Shown: positions 31,037-39,933 of the stretch, one piece after another
Layout of the letters: each line of letters begins with the position of its first letter
Numbering within the stretch: position 1 is the stretch's first letter
Position numbers and translations under genes: made by a program
The notes under the pieces: generated by a model
Database searches by the model: none
What the model was told of the DNA's origin: nothing
The model's input: only the letters and a program-made list of their open reading frames with translations
Assembly: GCA_900470095.1 (NCBI GenBank)
Contig: UBZM01000048.1
Location: 1 to 46,914, forward strand
Direction of reading: 5' to 3'
From: Hyphomicrobiales bacterium
GTDB lineage: Bacteria > Pseudomonadota > Alphaproteobacteria > Rhizobiales > Beijerinckiaceae
Length of the DNA: 46,914 bases

Positions 31037-32008
31037 TCACTTGTCCTGAAGCAGAATCTTGTACTTCTCGATCTCGCCCGGAACCATCGCGCCGACATGG
31101 GCAGGCGTGAGTTCGTTCTCTGCGGGCAGCACGGACGAAAGCTCCTTGAAACGAGACTGCAGGTTCGGGCTCGCAAGCGCTGTCCGCAAAGCCTGGTTCA
31201 GCTTGGTGACGATCGGCTCAGGCAAGCTCTTCGGACCGAAGAGCGCATTCCAGCCCTGGGCCTCGAATGCCGGCAGCCCGGCCTCCCTTGAGGTTGGCAC
31301 ATCCGGAAGGCTGTCGAGCCGGCTCGGTGTCGCGACCACGAGCGCCTTGACCTTGGCACCCTGCACCGCGCCCGAGAGCGAGGTTGCAGCATCGCAGACG
31401 CCGTCGATCTGCCCGCCCATCAGGTCGTTCAAAGCCGGCCCTGCGCCGCGATAACTGACGAGCGCGACCTCAACGCCGGCCGCCTTGATGAAGTTCCTGC
31501 AAATCAGATAATTCGACGAACCGACGCCGGCGTGCCCGAGGCTGACCTTGCCGGGGTTCTTCTTGGCATAGTCGACGAACTCCATCAGGTTCTTGGCCGG
31601 AAAATCGAGCTTGAGCGCAATCATCGGCGATGTCTTGGCGACGAGGCCGATCGGAGCGAAATCGGCCTGAGTGTATTTCAGATCCGGATAGATCGAATAG
31701 GACGCGGCATTGGTGCCGCTATTGCCGATGACGATGGTATAGCCATCAGGATCGGCCTTGGCGGCGCGCGTCAGCGCCGTCGCTCCCCCCGCCCCCGCCA
31801 TGTTCTCCATGACGATGCGCTGGCCGAGCACCCGCCCCATCTCGTCGCCGACGAGCCGTGCGATCACGTCGGAGGAGCCCCCCGCGGCGAATGGCACGAT
31901 CATGGTGATCGGCTTGTTGGGATAGCCGTCCTGCGCCAGGGCGGGAACCGCCAGCGCCAACATCGCCGTCAGCGCTAGCCGCCGCGTGGTCAATAGTCTT
32001 GAAATCAT
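31037..32008 (-). CDS. Tripartite tricarboxylate transporter substrate-binding protein (Bug/TctC)
   Basis: A 323-residue periplasmic binding protein of the Bug/TctC family, usually serving TctAB-type uptake of organic acids. The signal peptide ends near residue 25 (VPALAQDGYPNKP); the family's pocket motifs are ITMIVPFAAGGSSDVIAR, IVMENMAGAGGATA, TNAASYSIYPDLKYT and DLMGGQIDGVCDAATSL. No tctA/tctB genes are near, which is common for orphan Bug proteins. ATG 32008 with GGAGGGAG upstream is chosen, and an 84-codon extension is rejected. Its ligand is unknown. Confidence 0.9.
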   Translation of the reverse strand: MISRLLTTRRLALTAMLALAVPALAQDGYPNKPITMIVPFAAGGSSDVIARLVGDEMGRVLGQRIVMENMAGAGGATALTRAAKADPDGYTIVIGNSGTNAASYSIYPDLKYTQADFAPIGLVAKTSPMIALKLDFPAKNLMEFVDYAKKNPGKVSLGHAGVGSSNYLICRNFIKAAGVEVALVSYRGAGPALNDLMGGQIDGVCDAATSLSGAVQGAKVKALVVATPSRLDSLPDVPTSREAGLPAFEAQGWNALFGPKSLPEPIVTKLNQALRTALASPNLQSRFKELSSVLPAENELTPAHVGAMVPGEIEKYKILLQDK

Positions 32009-32409
32009 CAGTCTCTCCCTCCGGGGCCGCCTCTTGCGGGCGGTTTTCGCAGGGGAAGCTTGACCATTGCGCTTTGTGGCGCACAAGCAGCGTTTCGAGC
32101 AATAATCTTCGGTATCAGTCGCCGATCCAGCGCCTTCTGACGCGAAACGCGATGCCCCGCCTGTCGCCTGGGACGAAGCTCTGGGCATCCCACCCTTGAT
32201 GGCCGTCCCGATCCGGGCCGGTCGACGAACGTCATCCGCGACCCGCGCGGGGGCCTTCATTTCACATCACCAATGGCGCTCGCCCCCCGCCGGGCGGTGG
32301 CCATGCATCATCGCAGAGGCCCACATCCAGGTCGCGCCTCCCTGGCTTCCGCGCAAAAGAAAAGGCGGCCTCACGGCCGCCTTTCGAATCTCCGGGGAAG
32401 CAGCCTTGC
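32009..32409. other. Interval between ribosomal operon end and TctC-type gene
   Basis: About 400 bp. It holds a hairpin terminator for rplQ (described separately) and, at 32074-32086, a small inverted repeat TTGTG-GCG-CACAA in the presumed leader/promoter of the Bug gene. Two open frames on either strand here have no coding character. Confidence 0.6.
32355..32384 (-). terminator. Rho-independent terminator after rplQ
   Basis: A 10-bp perfect stem (32375-32384 with 32361-32370) closed by a 4-nt loop and followed on the minus strand by TTTTCTTTT. It lies 25 bp beyond the rplQ stop and ends the whole ribosomal superoperon. Confidence 0.88.
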
Positions 32410-32826
32410 TCAGGCGGCTTCGTCGTCAGCCGTGAAGACCGGGCCGGAGTCCTTGCCCTTGGCATCGACATCGCGATCGACGAACTCGATCACGGCGAGC
32501 GGGGCGTTGTCGCCGAAGCGGAAGCCGGCCTTCATGATACGCAGATAGCCGCCGTTGCGCTCCTTGTAGCGCGGGCCGAGGACCGCGAAGAGCTTGCCGA
32601 CGAGCGCGACATCCTTGATCTGCGCGATCGCCTGGCGGCGGGCGTGCAGGTCGCCGCGCTTGGCGAGCGTCACCAACTTCTCGACGACCGGACGCAGGTC
32701 CTTCGCCTTCGGCAGCGTGGTGGTGATCTGCTCGTGCTTGATCAGGGCCTGGGACATGTTGGCGAACATCGCCTTGCGATGCTCAACCGAGCGGTTGAAA
32801 CGACGACCGCGGAAACCGTGACGCAT
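32410..32826 (-). CDS. rplQ: 50S ribosomal protein L17
   Basis: 138 residues: RHGFRGRRFNRSVEHRKAMFANM is the signature N-terminus, and the core ends near residue 120 with an acidic C-terminal tail (DAKGKDSGPVFTADDEAA). L17 lies at the peptide exit surface of the 50S subunit. It is the last gene of the alpha operon, about 110 bp after rpoA, and is followed by a strong terminator. Confidence 0.97.
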   Translation of the reverse strand: MRHGFRGRRFNRSVEHRKAMFANMSQALIKHEQITTTLPKAKDLRPVVEKLVTLAKRGDLHARRQAIAQIKDVALVGKLFAVLGPRYKERNGGYLRIMKAGFRFGDNAPLAVIEFVDRDVDAKGKDSGPVFTADDEAA

Positions 32827-32938
32827 TTGGCTCTCCTGTGATTACGGCCGCCGTGCCACGGTACGGCCGTTCATTATGCTCCGGCGCTCACGCACCGTGC
32901 GGGAAACAGGCGCGGAGACGAACTCCGCGCCGGCGGGA

Positions 32939-33955
32939 TCAGTAATGCTCCTCGAAGCGCTTCGCCAGCTCTTCGATGTTCTCCGGCGGCCAGCCGGTGA
33001 CGTCCATGCCGAGGTGGAGGCCCATGGTCGCGAGCACTTCCTTGATCTCGTTCAGCGACTTGCGGCCGAAGTTCGGGGTGCGAAGCATTTCGCCTTCCGA
33101 CTTCTGGATCAGGTCGCCGATATAGACGATGTTGTCGTTCTTCAGGCAGTTCGCCGAACGCACCGAAAGCTCGAGCTCGTCGACCTTCTTGAGCAGCGCC
33201 GGGTTGAAGGGCAGCTGCGGCGCGGTCGAGACGGCCTCTTCCTTGCGCGGCTCCTCGAAGGTGATGAAGACGGCGAGCTGGTCCTGCAGGATGCGGGCGG
33301 CGAGCGCCAGCGCATCCTCGGGGGTGACCGAGCCGTTGGTCTCGATCTGCAGGGTCAGCATGTCGCGGTCGAGATTCTGGCCCTCACGGGTGTTCTCGAC
33401 GCGATAGGAGACCTTCTTGACCGGCGAGTAGAGGCTGTCGACCGGGATCAGGCCGATCGGTGCATCCTCAGGACGGTTCTGCTCGGAGGGGACATAGCCC
33501 TTGCCGGTATTGACCGTGAACTCCATGCGGATCTCCGCACCCTCGTCCAGCGTGCAGAGCACGAGATCGGGGTTCAGGATCGACACATCGCCGACGGTGT
33601 TGATGTCTCCGGCGGTGACGGTGCCCGGGCCGGACTTGCGCAGGGTCATGCGCTTGGGGCCCTCGCCCTGCATCTTGACGGCAATCGCCTTGATGTTGAG
33701 GACGATGTCGGTGACGTCTTCGCGCACGCCCGGAATCGACGAGAACTCATGCAGCACGCCGTCGATCTGGACGGCGGTGACCGCAGCGCCCTGGAGCGAG
33801 GAGAGCAGCACGCGCCGCAGCGCGTTGCCGAGCGTCATGCCGAAGCCGCGCTCGAGCGGACGAGCGATCACGGTAGCATGGCGCTTGGGGTCGTCTCCGA
33901 CCTTGATTTCGAGCTTGTTCGGCTTGGACAAATCCTGCCAGTTCTTGCTGATCAC
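32939..33955 (-). CDS. rpoA: RNA polymerase alpha subunit
   Basis: 338 residues. The N-terminal domain (1-235) dimerises and assembles beta and beta' (PLERGFGMTLGNALRRVLLSS and GHAxVIARP-like strands), a linker rich in Glu follows, and the C-terminal domain (about 255-325) contains ELSVRSANCLKNDNIVYIGDL and the NFGRKSLNEIK helix-hairpin that contacts UP elements and activators. It follows rpsK in the standard alpha operon order rpsM-rpsK-rpoA-rplQ. Confidence 0.98.
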   Translation of the reverse strand: MISKNWQDLSKPNKLEIKVGDDPKRHATVIARPLERGFGMTLGNALRRVLLSSLQGAAVTAVQIDGVLHEFSSIPGVREDVTDIVLNIKAIAVKMQGEGPKRMTLRKSGPGTVTAGDINTVGDVSILNPDLVLCTLDEGAEIRMEFTVNTGKGYVPSEQNRPEDAPIGLIPVDSLYSPVKKVSYRVENTREGQNLDRDMLTLQIETNGSVTPEDALALAARILQDQLAVFITFEEPRKEEAVSTAPQLPFNPALLKKVDELELSVRSANCLKNDNIVYIGDLIQKSEGEMLRTPNFGRKSLNEIKEVLATMGLHLGMDVTGWPPENIEELAKRFEEHY

Positions 33956-34045
33956 GACCGCACTCCTGGTGCTTCATCTCTCGGCGGCGACGGGCCGCCC
34001 CGTACCGGCGCTCGCCAGTGCGAGCGCCGCAATCCAATCCGCGCG

Positions 34046-34435
34046 TCAGACGCGACGGCGCTTGCGCGGCCGGCAGCCATTGTGCGGGATGGGCGTCACG
34101 TCGCGGATCGAGGTCACGGTGAAGCCGGCGGCCTGAAGGGCGCGCAGAGCCGATTCACGCCCCGAACCCGGGCCCGTCACCTCGACTTCGAGGGTGCGCA
34201 TGCCGTGCTCGGCAGCCTTGCGGGCAGCATCCTCGGCCGCGACCTGGGCGGCATAGGGGGTCGACTTGCGCGAACCCTTGAAGCCCATGGTGCCGGCGGA
34301 CGACCACGAGATCGTGTTGCCCTGGGCGTCGGTGATGGTGATCATGGTGTTGTTGAACGAGGCGTTCACATGCGCAACGCCGGAAACGATGTTCTTGCGT
34401 TCACGACGACGAACGCGCTGGGCTTCCTTGGCCAT
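34046..34435 (-). CDS. rpsK: 30S ribosomal protein S11
   Basis: 129 residues with HVNASFNNTMITITDAQGN, TPYAAQVAAEDAARKA and the C-terminal RDVTPIPHNGCRPRKRRRV, characteristic of S11, which forms part of the platform of the 30S subunit and contacts the 3' end of 16S rRNA. It is 119 bp downstream of rpsM. Confidence 0.98.
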   Translation of the reverse strand: MAKEAQRVRRRERKNIVSGVAHVNASFNNTMITITDAQGNTISWSSAGTMGFKGSRKSTPYAAQVAAEDAARKAAEHGMRTLEVEVTGPGSGRESALRALQAAGFTVTSIRDVTPIPHNGCRPRKRRRV

Positions 34436-34554
34436 AGTCTCTTTCTTTCATCCTTCGAGCGCGCCCGTCATGCCAGGCGCTGGGGATGTCGCCTGCCCCC
34501 TAAACGGGTCAGGCGACGCACAGACAGCGGGCCGGATGACCGGCCCGCCGAAAC

Positions 34555-34923
34555 TCACTTCTTCTTGCCGGCGATCGGCTTGGCCTTGCCCTTGCGGGTG
34601 CGCGCATTGGTATGCGTGCGCTGACCACGGACCGGCAGTGAGCGGCGATGGCGCAGGCCGCGATAGCAGCCGAGATCCATCAGGCGCTTGATGTTCATCG
34701 AAACTTCGCGACGCAGGTCGCCCTCGACCAGATAGTCGCGGTCGATCGTCTCGCGGATCTGGAGCACCTCGGCGTCGGTCAGCTGGTTGACGCGACGCTC
34801 GTCGGCAATGCCAACCTTCTGGCAGATTTCCTTGGCCTTCTGGGCACCGATGCCGTGGATATACTGCAAGCCGATGACGACGCGCTTGCCGGTCGGAATG
34901 TTAACGCCCGCGATACGAGCCAT
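34555..34923 (-). CDS. rpsM: 30S ribosomal protein S13
   Basis: 122 residues: MARIAGVNIPTGKRVVIGLQ, GLRHRRSLPVRGQRTHTNARTRKG and the Lys-rich tail are those of S13, which lies in the head of the 30S subunit near the P-site tRNA and intersubunit bridges. It opens the alpha operon part; a 314-bp space and a possible promoter separate it from adk. rpmJ (L36), often placed before rpsM in other bacteria, is absent here, as in other alphaproteobacteria. Confidence 0.98.
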   Translation of the reverse strand: MARIAGVNIPTGKRVVIGLQYIHGIGAQKAKEICQKVGIADERRVNQLTDAEVLQIRETIDRDYLVEGDLRREVSMNIKRLMDLGCYRGLRHRRSLPVRGQRTHTNARTRKGKAKPIAGKKK

Positions 34924-35237
34924 GGTCTCTTCTCCATTGTCGGCCGAGGCGCCCGATGGCTGCCCGGCAGTGAAAACCTACCCGCGTCCGGTGGAGGCCG
35001 GCCCCTGCGAGCGTTGAGTCGGCTCCATGCGAGAACGCGACGTCGCCCCTTCTCACGAAGGTAACGGCATCGCCACATGCAACCGGATGAGGGTCGTTAG
35101 TCGGTTGAAGCCCTTGAGTCAACCCGCCAACCCCAAGAAACATGCCAGCTTTCTCGAGGCCCGCTCCTGCCGGGCCAGCGGTCTGCCGGCCACGGTCGGA
35201 AGCACGAGCCCGATGCCGAACCCGTACCAGCGCATTG
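34924..35237. other. Interval between adk and rpsM
   Basis: About 314 bp without a gene. It contains one promoter-like pair on the minus strand (described separately) and no recognisable tRNA or small coding frame. Confidence 0.55.
35094..35122 (-). promoter_or_regulatory. Candidate internal promoter for rpsM-rpsK-rpoA-rplQ
   Basis: On the minus strand TTGACT (35117-35122), a 17-bp spacer and TAACGA (35094-35099) give a strong -35 and a weak -10, about 170 bp before rpsM. It would let the alpha operon be transcribed separately from adk. Confidence 0.35.
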
Positions 35238-35819
35238 CTAGGCGCCGAGCGCCTTGCAGATCGCGCCCGTCACCTCGTCGATCGGCTTCATGCCGTCGAT
35301 GGCGGTGAGCTGACCACGCTTCGAATAATAGGGCGCGACCACCGCGGTATCGCGGTTATAGGCTTCGAGCCGGGTCTTGAAGACCACCGGATCGTCATCC
35401 TTGCGCACCGGTTGCCCGGCCGCCTTGGCCTCTTCGGCGCGGCGAATGATCCGGTCGACGAGCTTGTCCTGATCGACCGTGAGCTCCAGCACGGCGTCGA
35501 GCTTCAGCCCCTTCTGCTCCAGCATGGCGTCGAGCGCCTCGGCCTGGGCCAGCGTGCGCGGAAAACCGTCGAGGATGAATCCCCGCTTGGCGTCCGGCTC
35601 CTCGATGCGATCGGCAACGATCCCGATGACGATATCGTCCGAGACCAGCCCGCCGGCATCCATCACCGCCTTGGCCTTGAGCCCCACCGGCGTCCCGGCC
35701 GCAACCGCGGCCCGCAGCATGTCTCCCGTCGAGAGCTGCGGAATGCCATGCTTCTCGACGATACGGGTTGCCTGAGTACCCTTGCCCGCCCCCGGCGGCC
35801 CCAGGAAGATCAATCGCAT
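35238..35819 (-). CDS. adk: Adenylate kinase
   Basis: 193 residues, the short-lid type. Catalyses ATP + AMP to 2 ADP. The P-loop GPPGAGKGTQA, AMP-binding STGDMLRAAVAAGTP, VLDGFPRTLAQAEAL-type (here ILDGFPRTLAQAEAL) and RxxRxD motif region are present, and the lid lacks the zinc cysteines. ATG overlaps the secY stop by one base (TGATG). Confidence 0.97.
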   Translation of the reverse strand: MRLIFLGPPGAGKGTQATRIVEKHGIPQLSTGDMLRAAVAAGTPVGLKAKAVMDAGGLVSDDIVIGIVADRIEEPDAKRGFILDGFPRTLAQAEALDAMLEQKGLKLDAVLELTVDQDKLVDRIIRRAEEAKAAGQPVRKDDDPVVFKTRLEAYNRDTAVVAPYYSKRGQLTAIDGMKPIDEVTGAICKALGA

Positions 35820-37156
35820 CAGCGCCTCGCCCCTCGCAACTTCGCCTTCTTGACCAGCCCCTCATACTGGTGGGCCAGCAGATGTCCGTGAACCTGCGCC
35901 ACGGTATCCATCGTTGTCGTCACCACGATGAGCAGCGAGGTGCCGCCCAGGAGGATGATCGGAATCTGGGCATACGTGATCATGAACTCGGGGATAAGGC
36001 AGACAATAGTCAGATAGCCTGCGCCGAGAACGGTGATCCGGGTCAGCACGCGGTCGATATGTTCGGCGGTGCGCTCGCCCGGCCGGATGCCCGGCATGAA
36101 GCCGCCATGCTTCTTGAGGTTGTCCGCCGTCTCGACCGGATTGAACACGATGGCGGTGTAGAAGAAGCAGAAGAAGATGATCAGCGCCGCGTAGAGGATC
36201 ATGAACAGCGGCCGGCCATGCGCCAGATAGGTCGCGACGGTCGACAGCATGCCGGTGCCGCCCGAGGCCTGCGAGAAGCTGGCGATCGTCGTCGGCAGCA
36301 GCAGCAGCGACGAAGCAAAGATCGGCGGGATGACGCCTGACGTGTTGAGCTTCAACGGCAGGAACGAGGTCTGGCCCTCATACATGCGGTTGCCGACCTG
36401 GCGCTTGGGATAGTTGATCAACAGGCGGCGCTGGGCGCGCTCCATGAACACGCAGAAGGCGATGACGCAGATGGCCATGACCAGGATCAGCAGCAGCAGG
36501 CCGGTCGAAATCGCGCCCTGACGGCCAAGTTCGAGGGTCTGGGCGAGCTGCGACGGGAACTCGGCGATGATGCCCGAGAAGATGATCATCGAGGTGCCGT
36601 TGCCGATGCCGCGGCTGGTGATCTGTTCACCGAGCCAGAGCAGGAACATCGTGCCGCCGACCAGCGTGATCGTCGTCGAGAGCAGGAAGAACGGACCAGG
36701 CTCGAGCACCAGATTGCCGGACCCCTGCAGGCCAACGCCGATGCCATAGGCCTGGAACACGGCCAGCACGAGGGTCAGGTAGCGGGTGTACTGGTTGAGG
36801 ACCTTGCGGCCCTGCTCGCCTTCCTTCTTCAGCGCCTCGAAGGTCGGCACCACGCTCGACAGGAGCTGGATGATGATCGAGGCCGAGATATAGGGCATGA
36901 TGGCGAGCGCAAAGATCGCCAGTCGCCCGACGGCACCGCCCGAAAACATGTTGAACAGGCCGAGCACGCCGGTCTGCGACTGTTTGAACAGGTCGGCAAC
37001 GGCGTCGGGGTTCATTCCCGGCAGCGGGATATAGGTACCGAGCCGGTAGACGATGAGCGCACCCAGCGTGAACCAGATCCGCTTCTTGAGCTCGTCCGCC
37101 TTCGCGAGCGCGCCGAAATTCAGGTTTGCCGCAAGCTGTTCAGCCGCCGATGCCAT
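35819..37156 (-). CDS. secY: Protein translocase subunit SecY
   Basis: 445 residues with ten membrane helices. SecY forms the translocation channel with SecE and SecG. Signature segments are PLPGMNPDAVADLF, ALGIMPYISASIIIQLL-like (ALAIMPYISASIIIQLLS), GNGTSMIIFSGI and GGFMPGIRPGERTAEHID, plus the C-terminal cytosolic loop motifs. It follows rplO and overlaps adk. Confidence 0.98.
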   Translation of the reverse strand: MASAAEQLAANLNFGALAKADELKKRIWFTLGALIVYRLGTYIPLPGMNPDAVADLFKQSQTGVLGLFNMFSGGAVGRLAIFALAIMPYISASIIIQLLSSVVPTFEALKKEGEQGRKVLNQYTRYLTLVLAVFQAYGIGVGLQGSGNLVLEPGPFFLLSTTITLVGGTMFLLWLGEQITSRGIGNGTSMIIFSGIIAEFPSQLAQTLELGRQGAISTGLLLLILVMAICVIAFCVFMERAQRRLLINYPKRQVGNRMYEGQTSFLPLKLNTSGVIPPIFASSLLLLPTTIASFSQASGGTGMLSTVATYLAHGRPLFMILYAALIIFFCFFYTAIVFNPVETADNLKKHGGFMPGIRPGERTAEHIDRVLTRITVLGAGYLTIVCLIPEFMITYAQIPIILLGGTSLLIVVTTTMDTVAQVHGHLLAHQYEGLVKKAKLRGARR

Positions 37157-37254
37157 GCGTCCGGTCCTTGATCGGAATAAACGTCAAACAGTCGAACGGC
37201 GGCCTAGGCTTCTGGCCTGGCCGCCGTTCGCAATCGCTCATGTAAGCGTCGCTG

Positions 37255-37734
37255 TCACGCCTGTGAAGCAGCAGCCGCCAGGATCTTGACCGAGCCGCCA
37301 GCCTTTTCGATGGCCTCGACCGCCGACTTCGACGCGCCGGCCACTTCGAAAGCAAGCTTCGTCTTCAGTTCGCCGACGCCGAGGATCTTGACGCCGTCAG
37401 GTGCCGCCTTCGAGATCACGCCGGCCGAAACCAGCGCCTCGATGGTGACAACGCTCTTGCCGTCGAGCTTGCCGGCCTCAACCGCCTGCTGGATCCGACC
37501 GAGATTGACCTCGTTCAGTTCCTTGGCGAAGAGGTTGTGGAAGCCGCGCTTCGGCAGGCGACGATAAAGCGGCATCTGACCGCCTTCGAAGCCCTTGACC
37601 GCCACACCGGCACGGGCCTTCTGACCCTTGACGCCGCGGCCACCAGTCTTGCCCTTGCCGGAGCCGATACCACGGCCGACACGGATGCGGGACTTGTGGG
37701 CGCCTTCGTTGTCACGAATGTCTGTGAGTTTCAT
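37255..37734 (-). CDS. rplO: 50S ribosomal protein L15
   Basis: 159 residues: N-terminal KSRIRVGRGIGSGKGKTGGRG is the conserved Gly/Lys/Arg RNA-binding extension, and QMPLYRRLPKRGFHN is the signature of L15. It assembles late in the 50S subunit. The gene lies between rpmD and secY. Confidence 0.98.
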   Translation of the reverse strand: MKLTDIRDNEGAHKSRIRVGRGIGSGKGKTGGRGVKGQKARAGVAVKGFEGGQMPLYRRLPKRGFHNLFAKELNEVNLGRIQQAVEAGKLDGKSVVTIEALVSAGVISKAAPDGVKILGVGELKTKLAFEVAGASKSAVEAIEKAGGSVKILAAAASQA

Positions 37735-37747
37735 CGGACAATCCCCC

Positions 37748-37942
37748 TCACTTCGCGTCGACGACGCGGACGAGGTGCTTGACCTTCTCGATCATGCCAC
37801 GGACGGAAGCGGTGTCCTGCAGGGTCGATTGGCGGCGGATCTTGTTCAGGCCGAGACCGATCAGGGTCTGGCGCTGCGAGGCCTCACGGCGGATCGGGCT
37901 ACCGATCTGCTCGATGACCACGGTCTTTTCAGCTTTTGCCAT
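37748..37942 (-). CDS. rpmD: 50S ribosomal protein L30
   Basis: 64 residues from ATG 37942 (MAKAEKTVVIEQIGSPIRR); a 14-codon longer frame overlaps rpsE and lacks a ribosome site. The L30 core RQTLIGLGLNKIRRQSTLQDT is present. It lies between rpsE and rplO. Confidence 0.96.
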   Translation of the reverse strand: MAKAEKTVVIEQIGSPIRREASQRQTLIGLGLNKIRRQSTLQDTASVRGMIEKVKHLVRVVDAK

Positions 37943-37952
37943 GGTGCAGCCC

Positions 37953-38516
37953 TCACGCTTCGGCCGCGGCGTCGGTGCCGGCATCGCGACGACGCGACTG
38001 CAGGGCCGAAACCTTCAGGCTGCGGCGCGCGGCGACGCCACGCGGGCTGTCCTCGTTCTTGAGCGCCGAGAAGGTGGCGCGCACGAGGTTGTAGGGGTTC
38101 GACGAGCCGAGCGACTTCGACACGACATCCTGCATGCCGACCGCCTCGAAGACGGCGCGCATGGGGCCGCCGGCGATGATGCCGGTACCGGCCGGAGCAG
38201 CGCGCAGCACAACGCGACCCGCGCCGTGGCGGCCCTGGACGTCGTGATGGAGCGTGCGGCCTTCGCGCAGCGGAATGCGGACGAGCCCGCGCTTGGCGGC
38301 TTCCGTCGCCTTGCGGATGGCTTCCGGCACTTCGCGAGCCTTGCCATGGCCGAAGCCGACGCGGCCCTTCTGGTCACCGACGACGACGAGGGCAGCAAAG
38401 CCGAAACGACGGCCGCCCTTCACCACCTTGGCGACGCGGTTGATGTGGACCAGACGATCCACGAATTCGGAATCGCGCTCTTCGCGATCCTGACGGTCAC
38501 GAGGTTCTCTCGCCAT
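37953..38516 (-). CDS. rpsE: 30S ribosomal protein S5
   Basis: 187 residues. The double-stranded RNA-binding-like first domain has VVKGGRRFGFAALVVVGDQ and the second domain has GIIAGGPMRAVFEAVG. S5 helps decoding fidelity and helicase activity at the mRNA entry. It carries an N-terminal charged extension (DRQDREERDSE) and an alphaproteobacterial-type C-terminal tail. Confidence 0.98.
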   Translation of the reverse strand: MAREPRDRQDREERDSEFVDRLVHINRVAKVVKGGRRFGFAALVVVGDQKGRVGFGHGKAREVPEAIRKATEAAKRGLVRIPLREGRTLHHDVQGRHGAGRVVLRAAPAGTGIIAGGPMRAVFEAVGMQDVVSKSLGSSNPYNLVRATFSALKNEDSPRGVAARRSLKVSALQSRRRDAGTDAAAEA

Positions 38517-38584
38517 GTCATCCTCTTACTTGCGCGGACGCTGCCTGATGCAGCGCCGCTCGCTCGAGCATCCCGGATGGGATG

Positions 38585-38947
38585 TCAGAAGTTCAGCCCG
38601 CCCTCGCGAGCCGCATCGGCCAGCGCCTTGACGCGACCATGGTACATGTAGGAGCCGCGATCGAAGACCACGTCCTTCACGCCGGCCTTGACCGCACGCT
38701 CGGCAACCAGCTTGCCGATCGTGGCCGCAGCCTCGACATTCGCACCCGACTTGATGTCGCCGCGGATGTCCTTGTCCAGGCTCGAGGCCGACGCGAGGGT
38801 GATGCCCTTCGCGTCGTCGATGACCTGAGCATAGATCTGCTTGCCGGTGCGATGCACCGACAGGCGAGCGCGGCCATTGGCGACCGCCTTGATGGCGCGA
38901 CGGACACGGGCCCGACGGCGCGCAGTATTTTCTGTCTGCTTGCTCAT
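38585..38947 (-). CDS. rplR: 50S ribosomal protein L18
   Basis: 120 residues: R-rich N-terminus (RRRARVRRAIKAVANGRARLSVHRTGKQIYAQ) and the ending VVFDRGSYMYHGRVKALADAAREGGLNF match L18, which binds 5S rRNA with L5 and L25. It lies between rplF and rpsE. Confidence 0.98.
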   Translation of the reverse strand: MSKQTENTARRRARVRRAIKAVANGRARLSVHRTGKQIYAQVIDDAKGITLASASSLDKDIRGDIKSGANVEAAATIGKLVAERAVKAGVKDVVFDRGSYMYHGRVKALADAAREGGLNF

Positions 38948-38958
38948 GGCTCGCGTCC

Positions 38959-39492
38959 TTACTTCTTCTTCCCTTCCTTGCGGAAGATGAACTCGCCGGC
39001 GTACTTGACGCCCTTGCCCTTGTAGGGCTCGGGACCGCGATAGTCGCGGATCTCAGCGGCGGTCTGGCCGACCACCTGCTTGTCGATGCCGGTGATGACG
39101 ATTTCAGTCGGCTTCGGCGTGACGATCGCGACCCCTGCCGGGATCGCATAGTCGATGTCGTGGCTGTAGCCGAGCGACAGCTTGAGCACCTTGCCGGTGA
39201 CGGCGGCCTTGTAGCCGACGCCGTTGATCTCAAGCTTCTTCTCGAAGCCGTTGGTGACGCCCGTCACCAGATTGGCGACGCGAGCCCGGGACGTGCCCCA
39301 GAGCGAGCGCGCACGCTTGCTCTGCGAGCGCGGCTGAACGGCGATGGCGCCGTTCTCAAGCGCGACCGAGACATCATCGGGCACGGAGAAGGAGAGTTCC
39401 CCCTTCGAGCCCTTGATGCTCACGAGCTGGCCGGACACGTTGGCGGTGACGCCAGCGGGAACCGGAACAGGCTTTTTACCGATACGAGACAT
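38959..39492 (-). CDS. rplF: 50S ribosomal protein L6
   Basis: 177 residues: MSRIGKKPVPVPAGVT at the start, and the C-terminal EIRDYRGPEPYKGKGVKYAGE motif of L6. It lies near the sarcin-ricin loop and the stalk base. The gene is between rpsH and rplR in the usual spc order. Confidence 0.98.
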   Translation of the reverse strand: MSRIGKKPVPVPAGVTANVSGQLVSIKGSKGELSFSVPDDVSVALENGAIAVQPRSQSKRARSLWGTSRARVANLVTGVTNGFEKKLEINGVGYKAAVTGKVLKLSLGYSHDIDYAIPAGVAIVTPKPTEIVITGIDKQVVGQTAAEIRDYRGPEPYKGKGVKYAGEFIFRKEGKKK

Positions 39493-39522
39493 TGGATTTC
39501 TCCTGATGAGCGGCGCAGAAGG

Positions 39523-39921
39523 TCAGAAGACCTTGCAAAGCACTTCGCCGCCCACGTTCTGCTCGCGGGCAAGATGATCGGGCATCACGCCCTTCGGCGT
39601 GGAGACGATGGTCACGCCGAGGCCGTCGGCCACGCGCGGCATCGTGTCCACCGAAGAGTAGACGCGGCGGCCGGGCTTCGAGACCCGAGAGATGGCGCGG
39701 ATGACCGGCTGTCCCTCATGGTACTTCAGCTCGATGTCGAACTCGGTCCGGCCATTGCCGAACTCGGTCGTGGAATAGCCGCGGATGTAACCCTCGGCCT
39801 GAAGCACGTCGAGCACGCGGGCACGCAGCTTGGAGCCCGGGGTGGTCACGCGCGACTTGCGCCGCATCTGCGCATTGCGGATGCGGGTCAGCATATCGCC
39901 AAGCGGATCAATGATCGCCAT
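39523..39921 (-). CDS. rpsH: 30S ribosomal protein S8
   Basis: 132 residues with DPLGDMLTRIRNAQMRRK at the N-terminus and STPKGVMPDHLAREQNVGGEVL at the C-terminus. S8 binds the central domain of 16S rRNA and, in E. coli, represses its own operon by binding the rplE start region. Confidence 0.98.
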   Translation of the reverse strand: MAIIDPLGDMLTRIRNAQMRRKSRVTTPGSKLRARVLDVLQAEGYIRGYSTTEFGNGRTEFDIELKYHEGQPVIRAISRVSKPGRRVYSSVDTMPRVADGLGVTIVSTPKGVMPDHLAREQNVGGEVLCKVF

Positions 39922-39933
39922 GATGCGTCCTCC

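Noticed and set aside
32876..34624. 582-codon open frame opposite rpoA and rpsK
   Set aside because: Antisense shadow of universally conserved genes.
34924..35237. Missing rpmJ or infA in the spc/alpha junction
   Set aside because: These genes are placed elsewhere in alphaproteobacteria, so the absence is normal.
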